From Oligoflexia bacterium (GTDB taxonomy: Bacteria; Bdellovibrionota; UBA1018; CAIMNF01): a stretch of DNA of 21,239 nt. Of this stretch, positions 1 through 7,112 are shown one piece after another (the stretch's first letter is position 1; each line of letters begins with the position of its first letter). The stretch spans positions 1-21,239 of the forward strand of contig CAIOKW010000310.1 in NCBI GenBank assembly GCA_903858975.1, in the 5' to 3' direction. Under the pieces are notes generated by a model that made no database searches, was not told where the DNA came from, and saw only the letters and a program-made list of their open reading frames with translations. The position numbers and the translations under genes are program-made.

Positions 1-402
1 ACCCGCGACGATGGCCCAGTAATCGGTGGTGACCGCCACTGCTGCAAGAATTGAATCGACAGCAAAAACCAGGTCCGTCAGCTCAATCCAAAGGACCACT
101 TTCCAGAAGCTAGTGTGGGCCTTACTGGACTTGGAACGCTCCGAACCGCGCCCCGCAAAATATTTAATTGATATCCAAAGGAGATAAGCCCCGCCGAGCG
201 CTCGAAGCCAGGGGTACTTTACGACATGAGTTGCAAAGGCGACCGCAATCAAGCGGAGTACGACCGCTCCAAATAACCCATAGCGAAGCGCTCGCTTTTG
301 CTCTTCAGGCTTCAATTCACGAGCAATCAGAGCCAAAATTACCGCATTATCAATGGAAAGAAGTGCCTCAAGCAGTGCGAGAGAGATCACAGTCACAAAC
401 AT
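1..402 (-). CDS. TerC-family integral membrane protein (N-terminal part, truncated by window edge)
   Basis: The reverse strand encodes 134 residues that continue beyond base 1, so the C-terminus is missing. The protein starts with a hydrophobic segment ending in LEALLSIDNAVILALI, then a basic loop, a second membrane segment (RYGLFGAVVLRLIAVAF), a third (ALGGAYLLWISIKYF), a charged loop, and WIELTDLVFAVDSILAAVAV. The acidic residues inside membrane segments (E and D of LLSIDN, D of TDLVFAVDS) are the hallmark of TerC/Alx/YceF-type proteins, which are linked to metal-ion (often manganese) export and tellurite resistance. An in-frame GTG at 423 would add seven residues (LHPFYQ region). Neither start has a clear ribosome binding site, so the start is uncertain. 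The gene lies about 54 bases downstream of tRNA-Lys on the same strand and may share its transcript. Family is fairly sure; substrate is unknown. Confidence 0.8.
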   Translation of the reverse strand, partial: MFVTVISLALLEALLSIDNAVILALIARELKPEEQKRALRYGLFGAVVLRLIAVAFATHVVKYPWLRALGGAYLLWISIKYFAGRGSERSKSSKAHTSFWKVVLWIELTDLVFAVDSILAAVAVTTDYWAIVAG

Positions 403-455
403 TTGATAGAAAGGGTGTAGCACAATATTAAGTTACTGTTATTACTAGGAAAAAG

Positions 456-531
456 TGGTGAGTCCAGAAGGATTCGAACCTTCGACCCTTTCATTAAAAG
501 TGAAATGCTCTACCAACTGAGCTATGGACTC
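456..531 (-). tRNA. tRNA-Lys (anticodon UUU), CCA encoded
   Basis: The reverse strand folds into a complete cloverleaf. The acceptor stem GAGTCCA pairs with TGGACTC. The D arm is GCTC-AGTTGGTA-GAGC. The anticodon stem TTTCA/TGAAA encloses the loop CTTTTAA, giving anticodon TTT (UUU, lysine). The T arm is GAAGG-TTCGAAT-CCTTC. The discriminator base is A, and CCA is encoded in the DNA at 458-456. It is 76 nt long with CCA. A plausible promoter lies just upstream (556-584), and a TerC-family gene follows on the same strand without a visible terminator between. Confidence 0.97.
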
Positions 532-555
532 ATCTACGATGTGAAAGGAAGCCTA

Positions 556-584
556 GGAATAACAGAAGGTGAAGAATCGATCAA
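556..584 (-). promoter_or_regulatory. Probable housekeeping-type promoter of tRNA-Lys
   Basis: Read on the reverse strand, TTGATC (584-579) stands 17 bases before TATTCC (561-556), a plausible -35/-10 pair. Transcription would start near 549, giving a leader of roughly 18 bases before the mature tRNA 5' end at 531. The -35 box is one arm of an inverted repeat, GATCAA/TTGATC at 579-597. This is a consensus match only. Confidence 0.4.
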
Positions 585-597
585 GGGATTTTTGATC
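579..597. repeat. Inverted repeat (GATCAA-N7-TTGATC), possible operator
   Basis: GATCAA at 579-584 is mirrored by TTGATC at 592-597 with a 7-base spacer. It covers the putative -35 box of tRNA-Lys and lies 8 bases before the chosen start of the divergent metalloprotease gene, so a protein bound here could affect both. No regulator is identifiable from the sequence. Confidence 0.3.
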
Positions 598-604
598 TAT
601 TTTG

Positions 605-2464
605 ATGTATCCTATCAAAGTGCTCCGAGACAGGATGAGTTCGATTTCAGTCCTCGCAATTACACTCTTCAGTGGGTGCTCTCTATTACATCCTATTAGC
701 TCCCAACCTAAAATCGTAAACCTAAGCCCCCCGGAAGCCTCACTTAAGGGCGAAAAGGCGGTGGGATGCCTGAGCATGATCCACGAATATTGCGACTCCC
801 TCTATCAGCCTGGGACCGATGGCAATCTCATCATCCAAAAGCGAAAAGGATCGCCGATTTACGTACTCCAAGGGAAAACCAAGAATGGGTTTCGCCAGGT
901 CTTCTTTGAGCTGGCGCTTGCCAAAATCAGGAATAAATCCGCACTCCCCAAAGACTTTCTCGCCGTATTAGTGGCCCACCGTTATTTTGAGCGCTTGGAA
1001 GATCTCATACACCGAGAACCCTTTGAAAAAATGAACCTCATTGACCGCCTCGACGCCCATGAGGAAGAGTCTGATGTGAGCTATATTTGGAACTTATCCA
1101 TTCGAGATACTTTAATCACCCGAATGTCGAATCGATTTCCGGAATACCCGAGAACCCCGACCGAACTCCAACCTCCAGAGGTGATTCACTATGAGCTCAT
1201 GGAGCGAAGGTACCTCCTCACGGAGATTGCGAATGCCATTTGGAGGGATCACCCGAATTGGTTCAAAGTACAAACTACCTTCGAACACCTTCGAAAAAAA
1301 TACTTAGAAGTCATCGAAAAACTTCCCATTCAAACCGCACTGAAAGAAGAATGGCAATCCAGAATTCAATCGGTAGCGCTCGTACTTCCAGGGAGCATCC
1401 CTGAGATTGTAGATCAGGACTGCTCTACAACCACCATGAATGCGTATTATTACTCAAACCTGAATGTCATTACCGTTTGCGCCGGGGACTTTAACAGTGA
1501 AGACATTATGCCCACTCTCGCGCATGAGCTTTCTCATGCGCTCGATAATGACCGCAGTCTGTACTTATTTTTTAAGAACAGTGAACTCAGCAAGAAACTC
1601 GGGGAGATCAATCAAGATCTTTGCTCCGATAAAAAGAAGTCACTCTCTTGTTCTGACTGGGCTAAATTTAAAAACTCAAGTGATAAAGATATTCTGGCTC
1701 TCTCTAAATATCAGGCTCCACTACGAGACCTTCATCGTTGCCTGAAGAAGGAGCCCACGACCGGAAAACTCGACAGTGAAACCATTCAACGATTTGCCAG
1801 TGCTGCCGTTCGGGACAAACTGAAGCGACTCGCAGAAGAAGAAGCATTTATTCGAATCTCGCAAAGCAAGCTTCCACTCGGGAACGGGAAGACAGTCCCC
1901 AATCCTTCTCACCTCAATCCCTGCCATTACATGCAGGAAACTTGGACCACGGAGGAGCTGAACAGCGAGCTTCCGATGCTCACTGCCTTTGCAGCTGAAT
2001 ATGAGTGTTCAAATATCGAGGATCCCGCTGAGCGACTCCGACAGTCGATCCAATACATGACCACTCTCTTTGAAAAAATTGAGGGAAGCATGATCACCTC
2101 AGAGGGTGAGTTTTCAGAACGAAAAGGGCTCGTTGAAGAAGATTATAGTTCTTCATCCAGCGAACGTTTTGCGGACTTCATGGGAAGTCACCTGATGGCA
2201 AGCTACATCGACGATCTTCAATCGACCTGGGATCGAAGAATGACCTTTCTTGCGGGGAATTCATGGCAATGTTCAGGGCCATCGCTCGCCTCCGCGTTTC
2301 CAAAAGAGACCGCAGTCTTAAGACGATACCTGAGAGATTCTCACACCGATGGCGATGATCGTAAGAAAGATGTATTCCTCACACCCCTCAGACAAACGCT
2401 TTCTTGTGAGAAGGATTTTGAATGGAAGGAATGCTCGTTCCCTAAGCTTGATGAAAAGCCTTAA
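605..2464 (+). CDS. Lipoprotein with M13 (neprilysin)-like zinc metallopeptidase signature
   Basis: This protein of about 619 residues is probably an exported lipoprotein. The N-terminus has K5, R8 and R10, then a hydrophobic core, then FSGC with the likely lipidated Cys25. The -3 residue is Phe, so the lipobox is imperfect. A zinc site HELSH is at 307-311, followed by ALDND. Upstream is NAYYYSNLNVITVCAG from residue 279, which resembles the NAFY...AG strand before HExxH in neprilysins. ERFAD at 520-524 matches the M13 ExxxD third ligand. The gap of about 210 residues between HExxH and the Glu is far larger than in neprilysin (about 60), so this is a divergent member or a different gluzincin. 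Starts at 602 (TTG) or 635 (ATG) are possible; 605 keeps the basic n-region of the signal peptide. Its 3' end overlaps the convergent aminotransferase by 23 bases. Being a peptidase is likely; the exact family is moderate. Confidence 0.72.
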   Translation: MYPIKVLRDRMSSISVLAITLFSGCSLLHPISSQPKIVNLSPPEASLKGEKAVGCLSMIHEYCDSLYQPGTDGNLIIQKRKGSPIYVLQGKTKNGFRQVFFELALAKIRNKSALPKDFLAVLVAHRYFERLEDLIHREPFEKMNLIDRLDAHEEESDVSYIWNLSIRDTLITRMSNRFPEYPRTPTELQPPEVIHYELMERRYLLTEIANAIWRDHPNWFKVQTTFEHLRKKYLEVIEKLPIQTALKEEWQSRIQSVALVLPGSIPEIVDQDCSTTTMNAYYYSNLNVITVCAGDFNSEDIMPTLAHELSHALDNDRSLYLFFKNSELSKKLGEINQDLCSDKKKSLSCSDWAKFKNSSDKDILALSKYQAPLRDLHRCLKKEPTTGKLDSETIQRFASAAVRDKLKRLAEEEAFIRISQSKLPLGNGKTVPNPSHLNPCHYMQETWTTEELNSELPMLTAFAAEYECSNIEDPAERLRQSIQYMTTLFEKIEGSMITSEGEFSERKGLVEEDYSSSSSERFADFMGSHLMASYIDDLQSTWDRRMTFLAGNSWQCSGPSLASAFPKETAVLRRYLRDSHTDGDDRKKDVFLTPLRQTLSCEKDFEWKECSFPKLDEKP

Positions 2465-3587
2465 GGACCGCCCCCACTCCTTTTCCAAACTCAACCGGAT
2501 AAGCTAAATCATTCAGCGCAAGCTCAAGCGCTCCAATTCCAGTTGCAACATCAAACACATCACAATAGCCGAAGTGAGAAAGACGCAGAATCCTTCCCTG
2601 CAACTCATCTTGCCCACCCGTGATGATGACACCGTATTTTTCTTGCATGATTTTTTGGATCTTCTTTCCTTCATCAACTGAGAAACGAGTAGGAACCTTC
2701 ACCGTAGTTAACACAGGTGATGGGGCTGATGAAAAAAGCTCGAGACCCAAGGCTTCTGCGGCACTACGAGTACAGCGCGCCAGTACCTCATGCCTTTTAA
2801 AAATTGCGGGCAGTCCTTCCTCACGTAGCATCCCTAAGGATTCAACTCCACCTTGAATGAGAGAAATGCCGGGAGTCCAAGCCGTCTGCTGCTTCTCCTG
2901 CATTTTCTTTTCACGCAGAAGATCAAAGTAGAACTTCGGACACTTCGATTTCTCGGCGTTGCTCCAAGCCCGATCACTTAAAGCAATAAAGGCAAGTCCT
3001 GGTGGCAACATGAGGGCTTTTTGAGAACCCGTGATGAGAACATCTATTCCCCACTCATCCATGGGCAAATCTAAAATTCCGACTGCGGTAATTCCATCAC
3101 AAACACTGAGTAAGCCATTCTTCTTACAAAGCTCTACGATTCCCTTAACCGGATTGAGCGCACCCGTTGAGGTCTCTGAAGCTTGAAAGAGTACTGCCTT
3201 CGCGTTTGGACATTCTTTCAGTTTTGACTCAAGAACCGAAAGACTGAGCGCGTGACCTCGCTCCACTAAAATCTCGTGAACTTGAAGCTGATAGGTTTTT
3301 GCAATCTTGGTCCAGCGCTCACCAAATTTTCCGATATTGGCGACAATCACCTCATCCCCCGGTGAAAAAAGATTCGCAACAGCGGACTCCATCGCGCCTG
3401 TTCCCGTACAAGTTAAGGTCAAGACCTCTTGGCGAGTTTGAAACAGCCACTTTAAGTGATCTTGAAGTTGTTTGAATTTGGCTTCAAATAAGCTCGTGCG
3501 ATGGTGAATCACGGGCTCAGCAAATTTGGAAAGCACTTGTTCTGGAATGGCTGTGGGTCCCGGAGTCAGAAGTCTTATCTTTTTCAT
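2442..3587 (-). CDS. Class V PLP-dependent aminotransferase (alanine/serine-glyoxylate type)
   Basis: The 381-residue protein has typical length for the soluble class V aminotransferase group that includes alanine-glyoxylate, serine-glyoxylate and ureidoglycine aminotransferases. It opens with the family's LLTPGPTAIPEQVL. TGTGAMES (61-68) is the cofactor phosphate-binding loop. D164 in VCDGITAVG faces the pyridine nitrogen, and K190 in TGSQKALMLPPG is the Schiff-base lysine. LRLSHFGY near the C-terminus contains the conserved carboxylate-binding Arg region. The probable role is transfer of an amino group from alanine, serine or a similar donor to an oxo-acid in the cytoplasm; the exact substrate cannot be read from sequence. 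The ATG at 3587 is preceded by GGAGGAG, a strong though closely spaced ribosome binding site. It is divergent from acs across a 150-base intergenic region and converges on the metalloprotease lipoprotein. Confidence 0.9.
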   Translation of the reverse strand: MKKIRLLTPGPTAIPEQVLSKFAEPVIHHRTSLFEAKFKQLQDHLKWLFQTRQEVLTLTCTGTGAMESAVANLFSPGDEVIVANIGKFGERWTKIAKTYQLQVHEILVERGHALSLSVLESKLKECPNAKAVLFQASETSTGALNPVKGIVELCKKNGLLSVCDGITAVGILDLPMDEWGIDVLITGSQKALMLPPGLAFIALSDRAWSNAEKSKCPKFYFDLLREKKMQEKQQTAWTPGISLIQGGVESLGMLREEGLPAIFKRHEVLARCTRSAAEALGLELFSSAPSPVLTTVKVPTRFSVDEGKKIQKIMQEKYGVIITGGQDELQGRILRLSHFGYCDVFDVATGIGALELALNDLAYPVEFGKGVGAVLKAFHQA

Positions 3588-3658
3588 ACTCCTCCATTAT
3601 CACAAACCTCTCCTCAGGAGTACAGGCACGATCCATGAGTTTTACGCACAAGGTAATA

Positions 3659-3682
3659 TTTATGCTTAATTCCCCGCATAAA
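3659..3682. repeat. Inverted repeat in the divergent aminotransferase/acs intergenic region
   Basis: TTTATGC at 3659-3665 is repeated as GCATAAA at 3676-3682 with a 10-base spacer, in the middle of the 150-base region between the divergent aminotransferase and acs genes. The surroundings are AT-rich and probably carry both promoters, but I cannot assign convincing -35/-10 boxes. The symmetry would suit a dimeric regulator; this is inference. Confidence 0.3.
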
Positions 3683-3737
3683 AAGCGACAAAAAAATGAT
3701 CCTTTTTGCATCTCGCTGCATAGATTAGGCTTAGGTC

Positions 3738-5702
3738 ATGACAGAAATTTCATCCGTTTCAAAAGAATCTCGTAAATTTCCACCTTCGAAAGAATTCGCT
3801 CGGGCAGCCCACATTCCAAACCTTGCCCAGTATAAAAAGATGCGAGCCCTTGCGGAAAAAAACCCGGCTCTTTTTTGGAGCAAACAAGCTAAAGATCTTC
3901 ACTGGCAAAAACCCTTCAAGAAAGCGCTCGAGTGGAAGTTCCCTTTTGCTAAATGGTTTATTGGCGGAAAGCTCAATGCGTCCGAGAATGCGCTGGACGT
4001 TCATCTCTCCACTGCCCGCAAAAATAAGGCTGCCATCATCTGGGAGGGCGAACCCGGAGACGTAAGAACGCTGACTTATCAGCAACTCTCAAGCGAGGTC
4101 AATCGACTTGCGAATGGATTGAAATCCCTCGGAGTGAAAAAGGGTGATTTCGTTGGAATCTATATGGGGATGGTTCCAGAAGCCATGATCGCAATGCTCG
4201 CCTGCGCAAGAATTGGAGCCACCCATAATGTCGTTTTTGGAGGGTTTTCGGCAGAAGCACTGAGAGATCGTTTAATTGATTCGAATGCAGTGGCACTCCT
4301 CACTCAAGATGGCGCCTACCGAAGAGGCTCACCGAGCGCACTGAAGGGTGCGGTTCATAAGATTCTCGATGAAGTCCCGAGCTTAAAGTCCGTGGTCGTT
4401 TTAAAGCGTACTCAACAAGACACACCAATGAAAGAGGGACGCGATATTTGGTGGAACACGCTTGTAGAAAACGCCTCCATTCATTGCAAGCCAGAGGCGC
4501 TCGATAGTGAACATCCACTTTTCATTCTTTATACGAGTGGTTCTACAGGAAAGCCAAAGGGAATATTACACTCGACCGGCGGTTACCTCACACAAACCAA
4601 GTTCTCGACGAAATATGTTTTTGATCTTAAAGAAACTGACCTCTATTTCTGCTCAGCGGATGTTGGCTGGATTACGGGTCACTCCTATATGACTTACGGC
4701 CCCCTCATGAATGGTGCGAGCCTTCTGATGTATGAAGGCGTTCCGAATTTTCCAGGCCCTGACCGCTTCTGGTCGATGATCGCCAAACACCAAGTGACCA
4801 TTTTTTATACCGCTCCCACTGCGATTCGATCCTTTATGCGAATGGGAGATGAACTTCCAAAGAAGCATGACTTGAGCTCGCTCCGACTTCTTGGGTCTGT
4901 CGGTGAGCCGATCAACCCTGAAGCCTGGATGTGGTATCACACGATTATCGGTAAAAAACGCTGCCCGATCGTGGATACTTGGTGGCAAACCGAAACGGGC
5001 TCAATCATGATTTCTCCGATGCCTGGGGCCATCACCACAAAACCAGGATCCGCAACCCTTCCTCTACCGGGCATTCTTGCTGATGTGGTGAACAAGGACG
5101 GTAAACCCTGCAAAGCAAACGAGGGCGGGCTTCTGGTGATCAAGCATCCTTGGCCATCGATGCTTCGAAATGTTTATGGGAATACCGAACGATACATCTC
5201 CGCTTATTGGACGGATTTTAAAAAACAAAAGTGGTACTTCACCGGTGATGGCGCTCGTAAAGATAAAGACGGCTATTTTTGGATTATGGGACGAGTCGAT
5301 GATGTCGTGAACGTCAGCGGTCACCGTCTGGGAACTGCAGAAGTAGAGAGTGCGCTGGTTGCACACCCGAAAGTGGCTGAAGCCGCAGTCGTGGCAAGAC
5401 CCGATGACTTAAAAGGAAGCGCGCTGGTTGCGTTTGTCTCTTTGAATGCGCAAGTGGTGGCAAGCAATCCTGATCTCGATGCAATCCAAGTCGAACTGAA
5501 AAACTGGGTTTCTAAGGAAATTGGCCCGATTGCCAAACCCGATGAAATTCGCTTTTCAGACTCGCTCCCGAAGACCCGCTCAGGAAAAATCATGCGACGT
5601 TTATTACGCGAAATGGTAACGACAGGGAAAACCTCTGGCGACACCTCAACTCTCGAGGATTTCTCAGTATTAGAGAAACTTCGCTCAAAAGACGAAGAAT
5701 AA
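3738..5702 (+). CDS. acs: Acetyl-CoA synthetase (AMP-forming)
   Basis: This enzyme converts acetate, ATP and CoA to acetyl-CoA, AMP and pyrophosphate in the cytoplasm. At 654 residues it matches the usual Acs length of about 650. The ATP-binding P-loop is YTSGSTGKPKGI (265-276). SADVGWITGHSYMTYGPL and VDTWWQTETGS give the Acs-type acyl and adenylate pocket, with the Trp that restricts the pocket to acetate. YFTGDGARKDKDGYFWIMGRVDD is the hinge and A8 region. LPKTRSGKIMRR holds the catalytic lysine K617 that is controlled by acetylation in other bacteria. The start at 3738 gives the family's normal N-terminus, although the ribosome binding site is weak. The stop overlaps the start of cinA by one base (TAATG), so the two are probably translationally coupled. 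Confidence 0.96.
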   Translation: MTEISSVSKESRKFPPSKEFARAAHIPNLAQYKKMRALAEKNPALFWSKQAKDLHWQKPFKKALEWKFPFAKWFIGGKLNASENALDVHLSTARKNKAAIIWEGEPGDVRTLTYQQLSSEVNRLANGLKSLGVKKGDFVGIYMGMVPEAMIAMLACARIGATHNVVFGGFSAEALRDRLIDSNAVALLTQDGAYRRGSPSALKGAVHKILDEVPSLKSVVVLKRTQQDTPMKEGRDIWWNTLVENASIHCKPEALDSEHPLFILYTSGSTGKPKGILHSTGGYLTQTKFSTKYVFDLKETDLYFCSADVGWITGHSYMTYGPLMNGASLLMYEGVPNFPGPDRFWSMIAKHQVTIFYTAPTAIRSFMRMGDELPKKHDLSSLRLLGSVGEPINPEAWMWYHTIIGKKRCPIVDTWWQTETGSIMISPMPGAITTKPGSATLPLPGILADVVNKDGKPCKANEGGLLVIKHPWPSMLRNVYGNTERYISAYWTDFKKQKWYFTGDGARKDKDGYFWIMGRVDDVVNVSGHRLGTAEVESALVAHPKVAEAAVVARPDDLKGSALVAFVSLNAQVVASNPDLDAIQVELKNWVSKEIGPIAKPDEIRFSDSLPKTRSGKIMRRLLREMVTTGKTSGDTSTLEDFSVLEKLRSKDEE

Positions 5703-6946
5703 TGAAAGTTTCACTCCTTACGATTGGCGATGAGCTCTTAATTGGTCAGGTTCTCAACTCAAACGTTCAATGGATGAGTGAGAAACTGACGGAACTCGGT
5801 TGCACCGTGACCGAGCACCTGACCATTGGTGATAAAATGGACGCCATCTCCCGCGCGCTTTCGTTTGCCGTGAGTGATTGCGATGCACTCATCCTTGGGG
5901 GTGGCCTTGGTCCCACTCATGATGACCTCACAATGGACGCACTCTCTCAACACTTTCAAATCCCGCTTCAATATGATGAGGATTGGATATCAAAAGTGGC
6001 CGCCTATTTTAAGGCTCGAAATCGAGTCATGAGTGATAATAACAAAAAACAAGGCTTCCTCCTTCAGGGTGCGACTCGCATTGATAATGACTGCGGTACC
6101 GCTGCAGGTCAGTACTTTAAGGTAGGCAAGACGCGAATTTTTGTGGTCCCCGGGGTTCCGCATGAAATGAAGAGTATGATGACTCGTTTCATTCTGCCGA
6201 AACTGAGCGAGAAATTACTTCCTTCGGGAGAAAAAATCTTAAAAGAAACTCTCCTGACCACAGGACTCGGAGAGAGCTTGCTCGCAGATCGCTTAGACCC
6301 ATTCGTTCAGAAAATTAAAGCACTCCCTTCGGTTTCTTTAGCGTTCCTACCAAGTAATACCCAGGTCCGACTTCGACTCCAAATGAAAGCAAAGTCGAAA
6401 GAAGATGAAGCGCTTTTTCAAAGCCTCGTGCAGGAACTCGCAGAGGGATGCGGACGCGACTACTTTGGAGTAGAGCCCGCAACCCTTGAGGATTTAATTT
6501 TCAATAAGTTAAAGCAACAGGGGCAGAGTCTTGCAATTGCAGAGAGCTGCACCGGCGGCTTGATTGCGCACCGACTCACCCAGGTTTCAGGTATTTCTGA
6601 AGTGCTTCGCGGTTCGCTCGTTGCCTATCAAGAGTCGATTAAAACTCTCGAACTTGGAATTCCAGATCAACTCTTTCGCGAAAATGGGGTGGTCTCAGAA
6701 ATCTGCGTTCGCAGCATGGCTGAAAAGGTTCGAACGAAATGGGGCGCTGACTTCGGGCTTGCGACCACGGGCTACCTGGGTCCCCAAGGTGGAGACGCAT
6801 TTGCTTCGGTGGGAACCGTTTGGATTGCGGTGGCCTCCAAAGCGGGAACCATCGCTCATGTTTTCCAATATGAGAATCATCGAGAGCGAGCAAAGGAACG
6901 CGCATCTCAATCCGCACTCGACCTGTTGCGGCGTAATTTGCAGTGA
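5702..6946 (+). CDS. cinA: CinA-family protein with nicotinamide-nucleotide amidase domain
   Basis: The 414-residue protein has the standard CinA two-domain layout. The N-terminal MoCF/COG1058 domain carries TIGDELLIGQ near the start and GGGLGPTHDD (66-75), and in this family is tied to ADP-ribose pyrophosphatase activity. The C-terminal PncC domain carries AESCTGG (280-286) with the likely nucleophile S282, plus Y309 and K314 in LVAYQESIK. It deamidates nicotinamide mononucleotide to nicotinate mononucleotide for NAD recycling. The usual TGIAGP motif near the C-terminus reads TGYLGPQGG here. The gene starts inside the stop codon of acs and is probably translated from the same message. No competence genes are nearby. 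Confidence 0.93.
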   Translation: MKVSLLTIGDELLIGQVLNSNVQWMSEKLTELGCTVTEHLTIGDKMDAISRALSFAVSDCDALILGGGLGPTHDDLTMDALSQHFQIPLQYDEDWISKVAAYFKARNRVMSDNNKKQGFLLQGATRIDNDCGTAAGQYFKVGKTRIFVVPGVPHEMKSMMTRFILPKLSEKLLPSGEKILKETLLTTGLGESLLADRLDPFVQKIKALPSVSLAFLPSNTQVRLRLQMKAKSKEDEALFQSLVQELAEGCGRDYFGVEPATLEDLIFNKLKQQGQSLAIAESCTGGLIAHRLTQVSGISEVLRGSLVAYQESIKTLELGIPDQLFRENGVVSEICVRSMAEKVRTKWGADFGLATTGYLGPQGGDAFASVGTVWIAVASKAGTIAHVFQYENHRERAKERASQSALDLLRRNLQ

Positions 6947-6975
6947 CATTCTTGCACCAGGGGGCCAGTGGTGCC

Positions 6976-6992
6976 TTCTGCCTCTAGCAGAA
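6976..6992. repeat. Inverted repeat upstream of sigma-54 promoter (candidate enhancer site)
   Basis: TTCTGC (6976-6981) and GCAGAA (6987-6992) form a perfect 6-5-6 dyad, centred about 97 bases before the predicted transcription start near 7081. Sigma-54 activators usually bind at such distances. No T-run follows, so it does not look like a terminator for cinA. Confidence 0.35.
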
Positions 6993-7012
6993 CCACCCTG
7001 TCCACCACCCTG
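6993..7012. repeat. Two direct repeats of CCACCCTG with 12-base period
   Basis: CCACCCTG occurs at 6993-7000 and again at 7005-7012, immediately after the dyad and before the sigma-54 promoter. The 12-base spacing is close to one helical turn. It may be part of an activator site or be chance. Confidence 0.25.
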
Positions 7013-7053
7013 CTTAACTTATTAAATTTGTTCATGTTTTCTGATTTCAACTT

Positions 7054-7070
7054 TTGGCACGACGATTGCT
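7054..7070 (+). promoter_or_regulatory. Sigma-54 (RpoN) promoter, perfect -24/-12 match
   Basis: TTGGCACG at 7054-7061, then four bases, then TTGCT at 7066-7070 matches the sigma-54 consensus TTGGCACG-N4-TTGCW at every position, with the invariant GG and GC dinucleotides 12 bases apart. The transcript would start near 7081 and carry a leader of about 32 bases ending at the ATG at 7113, with a strong purine-rich ribosome binding site. Expression would need an AAA+ enhancer-binding activator. Confidence 0.85.
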
Positions 7071-7112
7071 CTTTCCGAAACTGTAATGCCAATCAAAAGG
7101 GGGGCACTCATT

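Noticed and set aside
168..431. Forward open frame of 87 codons near the left edge
   Set aside because: The reverse strand here encodes clear TerC membrane segments; the forward peptide has no family features.
6564..7025. Open frame of 153 codons over the end of cinA
   Set aside because: It lies in another frame across conserved PncC motifs and shows Arg/Pro/Trp-rich nonsense; it is a shadow of cinA.
7086..7112. Upstream ATG of the sigma-54-controlled lipoprotein
   Set aside because: It lies only about five bases after the predicted transcription start and before the strong ribosome binding site, and it adds residues that spoil the signal peptide.
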